From assembly GCF_900090045.1 (NCBI RefSeq), contig NC_041788.1, forward strand, positions 2,158,501 to 2,222,500: a DNA stretch of 64,000 nt, written 5' to 3'. The position numbers were made by a program, and so were the translations under genes. The notes under the pieces are model-generated. The model was not told the origin of the DNA. It did not search any database and saw only the letters and a program-made list of their open reading frames with translations. Position 1 is the first letter of the stretch, and every line of letters begins with the position of its first letter. Of the stretch, positions 57,092 to 64,000 are shown piece by piece. The DNA comes from Plasmodium malariae (Eukaryota; Apicomplexa; Aconoidasida; Haemosporida; Plasmodiidae).

Positions 57092-57376
57092 TCAACAAAA
57101 AAGAAAAAAAAAAATTTCCTTCATATGTAGATTATAGCAAAGCATTATGTTCGCGCAGCTGTGTAACTGAGTGAGGTGTATGTTTCTAATATAATGAACA
57201 GGCTTTGCAGCTAAAGTATTAGAAAACCAACTAATGTTTTAACCGTGTCCTATTTTAATTGTTTAATTTTTTTTTTTTTTTTCTTCTGTTATTTCCGCTT
57301 TTGAGTAGATTAAAACATTTTCCTTTTACATAATTGTCATCATCCTCTTTGATGTTCTGTCATTTTGATGCCCCAT
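57092..57376 (-). CDS. candidate 61-residue protein, two exons
   Basis: Exon 1 is 57330-57376 (MGHQNDRTSKRMMTI plus two bases), with a clean GTAAAA donor. Exon 2 is 57092-57230 after ACATTAG, encoding WFSNTLAAKPVHYIRNIHL, then TQLHSCANIMLCYNL and HMKEI, and ending in a Phe-rich tail and TGA. Phases match and both exons are G+C-rich patches. Gly2 could be myristoylated, although position 6 (Asp) is unfavourable. The Phe tail is encoded by T runs and may be miscounted. No family recognised. Confidence 0.45.
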
Positions 57377-57524
57377 TTTACTTTTTAAAAAATTAAAACA
57401 AAATCGGGGAAAAAATATATCTCTGTCATTACTAAAAAAGAGGAAAAAAATTGTTTCCTATGTATTGTTTATACGCTCTATAAGAAAAAAAAAAAAAAAA
57501 AAAAAAAAGAAAAGGGAGAAATAA

Positions 57525-57700
57525 GCATCATAAGCATCAAGCATCGCATAAGCATCATATAAGCATCGCATAAGCATCATATAAGCATCGCATAAGCATC
57601 ATATAAGCATCGCATAAGCATCATATAAGCATCGCATAAGCATCATATAAGCATCGCATAAGCATCAGATGAGTATCACATAAGCATCAGATGAATATAA
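57525..57700 (+). repeat. 22-base minisatellite
   Basis: About seven copies of aagcatcgcataagcatcat plus two further bases, decaying at the 3' end. Confidence 0.85.
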
Positions 57701-58179
57701 CATATGCGTCATATGTACTGTGTAACTACTAATTTGTGCGCTAAAAAAATTTTTTTTTTATTTTTTTTTTTTAATCAATTAAAAATTTGTACCTAAAATA
57801 AACTGTTAAACGTTGGCGAATTTCGCATGTGTACACATATGCACATAAAAATGCTTCACACGTAAATACATCCGTACGTATATACATACACACATACACC
57901 CGCATATGTGTACACATTAACGTATATACACGTTATGTAAAAAAAATCATGTTCATACAATAGTGTGAGGTCAATTTTTATCCCAAAATAAATGTCCAAG
58001 CTACTTCAACAAAATTGTGCGCGTTTTAATATCTTACATAATGTAAAAAAAATAAAATAAAAATAAAAATAAAAAAATTTACGAGTTATATGTTATTATT
58101 AAGTGAACATATTCATATGTTAAAGCGAATGAACATTCTTGTTACTGGATTTTTGTTTGGTTAAATTTTCCATGCAATT

Positions 58180-58545
58180 TTTTTATTCTCTTATTCATTT
58201 ATTTTGCCATTTTGTTAATTTGTTCATTAATTTGTTTATGTGTTCATCTATTCGTCTGTTCATTTGTTCATTTGTTAAATTGTTCATTAATTTGTTCATC
58301 TGTTAATTTGTTTATTAATTTGTTTATCTTTTTATTTGTTCAATTGTTCATTTGTTCAATTGTTCATTAATTTGTTCATTTGTTAATTTGTTCATTTGTT
58401 AATTTGTTTATTAATTTGTTTATCTTTTTATTTGTTCATTTGTTCACCTGTTCATTTGTTCACCTGTTCATTTGTTCACTTGTTCATTTGTTCACCTGTT
58501 CATTTGTTTATCTGTTCATTTGTTTATCTGTTCATTTATTCATTC
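58180..58545 (+). repeat. TTTGTTCA-rich repeats
   Basis: Degenerate repeats of ttgttcatttgttcacctg-like units, about 360 bases; hydrophobic frames here are repeat artefacts. Confidence 0.8.
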
Positions 58546-59248
58546 AATTCACCATTTTGTTCCTATTTTTTACGTATTTTCATCTTGTTTACGTTTTTTT
58601 AGCGTTTTCACTTAATTTTTTTTTCTGCACCCCGAGTCTACTGAAGCCGGGTGGAGAGGAAAATTTTTAGTTGTGCTCATCTATTTTGTGTATACAATAA
58701 GCATATTTACAAAACGCCTTCATACGTTTGCGACTGTTCGAAGCAAAGAGATATCCCATGAACATGCACTTTGTTGTTTTGTCTCTTCTGCTTTTAGCTC
58801 GATAAGACAGTTGGAAAGATATTGGAAGAAATCGTCCATAGGATATTTGACTAGATATTTGATAGAATATATAATAGGTTATCCAGTAATATACTCGACA
58901 GGATATTCCATAGAACCCTTAATAGAACGTTTAATAGAGCATCCAATAGACCATTTGTTGGGTTATTCGATCAGTCTATTTGTGAATTGTCGTTTTGTCC
59001 GTTCTCCTCTTCATCATTAGGAGAATAATAATTAGGCTAATGTATGCATGTGTACATATCTGCGTGCACAGGACAGATTGGCTCTTCACGTGAAAGGCTT
59101 GTGTATGCACTTGCTTATTGACAGGGACTCAGTCAAATGTACAAAAAGAAACGTACTAATATATACGCAAATATATACACACATATACGCACATATACAC
59201 ACACGTATATACACTTGTATACTCCTGAGTGCCGCAAAAATAATCGCT

Positions 59249-61581
59249 ATGCAGGTAGTTTCAGACTGGGCCAACTTGAAGTACCTTTATGACAAGATAA
59301 ATATAGGCAAAGTAATATACAGAAATTTGAGGGAGCTAAGCACAAATTATGAATATAACTTCGACGAGGAGATAGGAAATTTTACAAACCTCAGGACGAG
59401 AATAATGGTAGAGCAGTATAGAGGAATGAATAGTAATTTATTAAGGTTATACAAAGAATATTTATTTTTTTTTGAAACGTTTAAAAAAAAAAAATTGTTA
59501 AAAGAGAAAAAGAAAGTATTATATACAAATGATGTATTTGAAAAGAATAAAAAAGTAGAGTACGCATTTGAGCAAGAAAATGTGTTAATAATATATAACA
59601 TAGGTTTAATAAGTACGAATATATTGAAAATAAAGAAAGACTCGGAGGATAATATAAAATTGTTAAATAAAATGTCTAACGAAATTGTGGATGTATTTAA
59701 TTATCTATTTCAAAATATGAATGACGAGAAGTTGGAAGAACTGACGGATATCAATTGTATAAGTAGCTATATTTTTTTATGTATTTCACTAGCATATCAT
59801 GAAAATATGTTTTATAATACAGCTATATTGAAAAAATACAAAAGAAATTTATTGGCAAAATTATCCTATAACATATATACACATTTTAACAATGCGCTAA
59901 CTTGTTTAGATGGAAAGATAATGCTGGATGTGTTTAAACAATCGAGTAATTTTTATGTAGCGAAGAATAATTTACAGTATATAAGAAATACTAATGGCAA
60001 TTTTTACAATTTTGTACAGGTAAATCAAATAATTTTTATAAGTATAAGTAACTACCATATGGCTTTGAAATATGCTCAATTATGTCCCCATAAAGAAGAA
60101 GTAAGTGTTCAAAAATATGAAGAGGATAAAATAGCTGAAATTATATGCAGATTGAAATATAGTTTAGATAATATAAATAGAGGAGTTGATCTGTGCAAGA
60201 AGTATAATCTTAATGTTAATATAATTTCCTTAAGAGAAAAAATTATTAAAGCGTTAGAATATTTCGAATATGAAAATCAAAATATATATTTTGAAATCAT
60301 ACCATCTTATGAGAGTTTATATCCTATTAAAGGTACGGAAGTTATTAAATTAAAAAATGTAGACATATCAAATTTGTATATAAAAAAAAATATTTCTAAC
60401 AATTTAAAACTTCTATTTAATGATAAAGCTAAACAGGTGTATAATCAATATAACAGTGAAGCATTAACACTGTACGATTTTTACAATAAGAATTATTTAA
60501 GCCTAAATGATCAATATAAATTAATAAATTTATCCTGTAGGAAGAATATACTACAAACACTAAATAATGTTATCATAAACACATATAATAAAATTAAACA
60601 GCTATACAATCCAACTTTATTTGATAACAATTTAAATGTCCTTATAAATATTGACAAAAATTTAAAAGATATATTAATACAAACAGAAAATAGTTTAGCA
60701 ATGGAACATAAAAATCATGTCGAATTTCAAAAAAAATATGTCAATGTAGGTATCAACCAAGAATCTATAAATTCATATAACACTTTTTTATTTCATTTAA
60801 ATAATTTTAAAAAGGATTCAGAGGAATTAGAAAAAAGTATTCAAGGGTTTACAAAATTTTTGGAAAATAATTATTCGACTCTTCAAGTGTGCGAAATGGA
60901 TGATATATCAAACTTTTTCCGTTTCATAGTTGATGAACTTAATAATTATACTAATGTAAATATAAACTCATTAGATAGTGAATATTTATTTTATAAAAAT
61001 TTGCTCTCTGAAGATAGAGAGAAGGAAAAAGAAAGGTATTCTAACTCAGCTAGTAGTAGTGTAGGTGATATTCAAGAAAATCCAACTAATACTAATACTC
61101 CTTCTTTGAATTATACTGATTTTTATAATTTTCTAAAAAGTAATAATTTATCCTTTGCAATGCAGAACAATATTAATAATCAGACCTTGTTTCATTACAG
61201 CACGTTAAGCAAGTATATTAATGTTCACTCAGAGGAAAAGCTTTTTTTCGTCATCATATCTATTTATTTTTCTTTGAGTATACAGCTAGCCAAATTCGAG
61301 GAAGACTTAGCCGAGATAAAAAACAGTCTTCACGACTATTTTCTCAACGCTATAACGGTAATATATAGGGAGCAGGGGCTCAGATGCATATGTTATTGTA
61401 TGTGTGCGCATCTTACAGTATGAGCAATAACGGCAGCAGAAAATGCTTTCTTGAAATGCCTCTACACTATGTGAAACCATTCTTCCAAGTGTAGAAAATG
61501 TGCACTGGCGCAAAAGAAGCCCAACTGTTGGCGTGGGAGATGTATACATATATCGATATACATACATTGATATGCATACAC

Positions 61582-61619
<38 letters not shown>

Positions 61620-62243
61620 ATTTTTTTTTAGGAAGAAAATGATAGTGACAAGCTGAATGAGATACTGGAAAAGCAAAAGGGGTTATTAAATGCAAAAAAA
61701 ATAAAATTAGAGGAAAACGTTTCAACTTTTGAAAGGGATCTCAATCAATTTTATGACTACTACCACGAGTATAATAAACTTGACAACTTCAAGGCCGTTG
61801 AAGTAAGTTGACGAGGCCAAGCTATGCATGCGTCTCCTGGGCGTACATATGTGCATCAGCGTATATGTGCACTTGCGTATGTACGTATGTACGTGGGTAT
61901 AAATTTACCTGCTTATGTATGTATATATACGTACGTGTGTATGTACCTGACTGTGTATATATGTCTGTATATATATATATACAAACCTGTTAATCGTGCA
62001 CATATGCACACATTAATTCATCTCACAAGGTGCATATTTTCTCTTCCACCCCTCTTTGACAGGACCTTAACAAGTTCATTAATGAGCTTAAGAAAAATTT
62101 TGACAAATTAAATGAGATGCATAAGAAGAATTCATTTACTTTGAAAAATTCGCTTATGCTTAAGGATGACGTAAGAAAACAATTGCTCAGTGGGGGCATA
62201 TATAGTCATATGTTCGCGCACACACAAACACAAACAAAAAAAC

Positions 62244-62311
<68 letters not shown>

Positions 62312-62713
62312 TTATATTTACAGCTGTGATGTGCATGAAATGCCATATGTATGCATAGGAGTTGTCGCACATTGTGTACGCCTTTTATTTTTATTTTTAT
62401 ATTATTATTATTATTATTATTTTTTTTTTTTTCTCTTTCAGATAAATAGATACATATATATGAGGGAGCGCGAACGGTCGAATATAAGGTTAAGCGTTTG
62501 TTTGTTTATTCTTTTGCATATATTTTTTTATGTTAACGGATTGTTTGTTTCTTTGTTTTTTTTCTGTTGTATTTGTTTTGTTGTATTTGTTTTGTTGTAT
62601 TTGTTTTGTTGTATTTGTTTTGTTGTATTTATTTTGTTTAATTTTATATCTTATTTTATAGAGTACAACAAATTCCAAATAATTACCAGGGGAACTATCA
62701 CAACAGGCGTTAA
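59249..62713 (+). CDS. BRO1-domain (ALIX/Bro1-like) protein
   Basis: Five exons: 59249-61357, 61632-61802, 62063-62170, 62442-62488 and 62662-62713. Donors are GTAATA, GTAAGT, GTAAGA and GTTAAG; acceptors are all T-rich and end in AG; phases match and the product is 828 residues. The N-terminal half fits BRO1: LLRLYKEYLFFFETFKK, EYAFEQENVLIIYNIGLIST (the BRO1 core helix pair with the usual E/N-V-L-x-N-I-G pattern), HMALKYAQLCP, and the linker IYFEIIPSYESLYPIKGTEV. The second half is a long coiled-coil like the ALIX V domain (DLNQFYDYYHEYNKLDNF in exon 2). The tail is short (RVQQIPNNYQGNYHNRR) with no proline-rich region. BRO1 proteins bind ESCRT-III/CHMP4 and recruit it for membrane scission. 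The ATG at 59249 overlaps a possible acceptor (TATGCAG), so an upstream exon could replace it. Confidence 0.8.
62570..62645 (+). repeat. 15-base repeat in the last BRO1 intron
   Basis: Four to five copies of ttgttgtatttgttt-like units inside intron 4 (62489-62661). Confidence 0.8.
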
Positions 62714-63235
62714 GGTTTTTATTGACATTCAGAGTATTTTTAAGTTTACTAATGAGTATTGTTTTTAATCATTATATGGGTCCCGTACGTGTGAGTGGAA
62801 TTGTAGCTGTTGCTGTAATTGCATTTGTAGTTGTAGTTGTAGTTGTAGTTGTAGTTGTCATTTATTTTCTTATTTTTTTCTGTTCTTTATATAATTTTTG
62901 TACTCACGAATATGATAAATTAAGATGAATTGAAGGTGGACAGCTATATAAGTTAAAATGCTTAAAAGGTTTTTTCCTTTGTAACACCATTAATTTAACT
63001 GGCAGTATGTAGGAAATATATATGCACATGCGCATGTATAAATACAAATGTATGCATAATGCATTTGAGTATTATTTACATTTTCGTTTGTCTATTTCGT
63101 CCATTTTGATTCTTCATTTTTGCACCTTTGTTTTGTTTTGAAATGATTAAATGAAAAGAATAAAAAAAAATAAAAATAAATAATATAAAAAAAATAAATA
63201 AATAAAATAAATAAAAAAAAAAAAAATAAAAAAAA

Positions 63236-63281
<46 letters not shown>

Positions 63282-63840
63282 AAAAAAAAAAATAAAAAAA
63301 AAAAAAAAGTAAGAAAAGAAAATAAAATAAAAATGAAAATACAAAAATATAAAAAAGGAAATTGGAATGTGGTAGTGTAGAAAGCCTACATATATTTCCT
63401 CTTTATGTTGTAGCTCAGAATTTAAGAAGCATTACTTCCTGTCATATTTTTAAATATGTACATATACCAACAGAGTATAGTTTGTGCCTTTCGCCGTGTC
63501 TATGAATTATTGTATTTATACACTGTTTTTATATTTCTAAATGCAATACTTTCCTATTTTTAATGAAAGGATAAACTTTTTTTTACAGTTATCTTTTTAA
63601 AAAAAGGTAACATACATACCTACATACATATTAATATTCAATTTGTTTTTGTTTTATGTTATTAAAACTTTGTTCACTGTTCTTAATATAATATCGAACG
63701 ATGCGAAAAAAAGGCCATAAAATCGAACGAGAATAGTTGTATACGCGTATGAAAGACGTAGTTTCATTTATAAACATTCGGGTTATAAAATATAAAACAA
63801 ATCATAAGTTGCATTATTCCAATACACGCTGTATCATGTT
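62714..63840. other. BRO1 3' flank and spacer
   Basis: Holds a gtagtt triplet repeat at 62828-62862, a very long A-dominated tract at 63160-63310 and scattered TATG repeats. No gene seen. Confidence 0.55.
63160..63310. repeat. A-dominated tract
   Basis: About 150 bases of almost pure A on the plus strand with occasional T or G. Length is likely to be unreliable. Confidence 0.85.
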
Positions 63841-63924
63841 ATGGATGTAATTTACAGAAAATTAGGGCAAGATACTCCATTGCGTAGGGTATTTGCTGAA
63901 TTGCTATTTAGTACAGTTCTGTAG
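63841..63924 (+). CDS. possible first exon of the next gene
   Basis: An ATG frame of 28 codons with coding-like composition, starting MDVIYRKLGQDTPLRR, ending at TAG. A GTATTT donor at 63889 after the second Arg codon would make 63841-63888 an exon continuing beyond the window. Nothing else supports it. Confidence 0.3.
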   Translation: MDVIYRKLGQDTPLRRVFAELLFSTVL

Positions 63925-64000
63925 AAGGTTGCTCGTAGCATTATATACTTATTATATGCATACATAAATATATGTAAAAACATTTGCATAAATATACATA

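Larger units (their letters stand above)
57377..59248. other. repeat-rich spacer upstream of the BRO1 gene
   Basis: Contains an A run (57486-57508), a 22-base minisatellite (57525-57700), poly-T blocks, TTTGTTCA-type repeats (58180-58545), a short G+C-rich patch at 58628-58660, and a plus-strand frame open from 58673 to 59020 that has no ATG and reads as degenerate 12-base repeats (GYSIEPLIERLIEHPIDH). An extra upstream BRO1 exon may be present but is not proven. Confidence 0.45.

Noticed and set aside
57525..57700. Regular repeats resembling a CRISPR array
   Set aside because: Direct contiguous 22-base units with no unique spacers; a eukaryotic minisatellite.
1..64000. tRNA, rRNA or snRNA genes
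   Set aside because: No cloverleaf-like G+C-rich segment of about 70-90 bases or known RNA motif was seen; the only island (42637-42695) does not fold as a tRNA.

Overview
The window is nuclear DNA of a malaria parasite (Plasmodium). The base composition is extremely A+T rich, with long poly-A/T tracts and (TATG)n/(ACAT)n introns and spacers. Coding regions are full of Asn, Lys and acidic low complexity, introns are GT...AG, and the recognisable proteins are apicomplexan: an apicoplast-targeted gyrase A, the vacuolar iron transporter VIT, GTP cyclohydrolase I and a myristoylated PKA regulatory subunit. From memory, the order PKAr - GyrA - P4-ATPase - VIT - citrate/oxoglutarate carrier - L24 - GCH1 matches a segment of P. 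falciparum chromosome 12. I cannot tell the species; long introns and many in-frame repeats suggest a non-falciparum species.

Layout. 1-885 (-): 5' end of PKAr, with a 20-base first exon. 3298-4047 (-): candidate spliced membrane protein. 4302-5666 (+): Brl1/Brr6-type nuclear-envelope protein. 6923-10852 (-): GyrA. 13253-19298 (+): Neo1/ATP9-type P4-ATPase in six exons, with one homopolymer frame break. 19371-34381 (-): a giant gene (about 4,800 residues) with an N-terminal TAF1B/Rrn7-like zinc ribbon, one homopolymer frame break and three small 3' exons. 36115-36600 (-): candidate 86-residue membrane protein. 36581-41943 (-): a 1,655-residue protein with a C-terminal zinc finger like that of TFIIIC90. 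42019-42222 (+): 67-residue protein, head to head with the previous gene. 44028-45236 (+): VIT. 45943-46140 (+) and 46463-46845 (-): candidate micro-proteins. 47167-48243 (+): mitochondrial carrier. 48764-49456 (-): organellar L24. 50876-52225 (+): GCH1. 52732-52986 (-): small ORF pair separated by one TAG. 53267-54758 (-): four-exon, 191-residue unknown. 55221-55630 (+), 56333-56647 (-) and 57092-57376 (-): candidate small spliced genes. 59249-62713 (+): five-exon BRO1-domain protein. 62714-64000: spacer, possibly with the first exon of the next gene.

Themes. The gene products serve separate jobs: apicoplast DNA topology, lipid flipping, iron and carboxylate transport, folate synthesis, membrane traffic and nuclear-envelope integrity. 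Two long proteins of unobvious function carry signatures of general transcription machinery, one of Pol I type and one of Pol III type. The less obvious layer is a set of very small, multi-exon, often hydrophobic genes in the spacers. They appear as patches of unusually G+C-rich, codon-like sequence with phase-matched splice sites, and most contain no long ORF. I derived these exon joins by eye; they are predictions.
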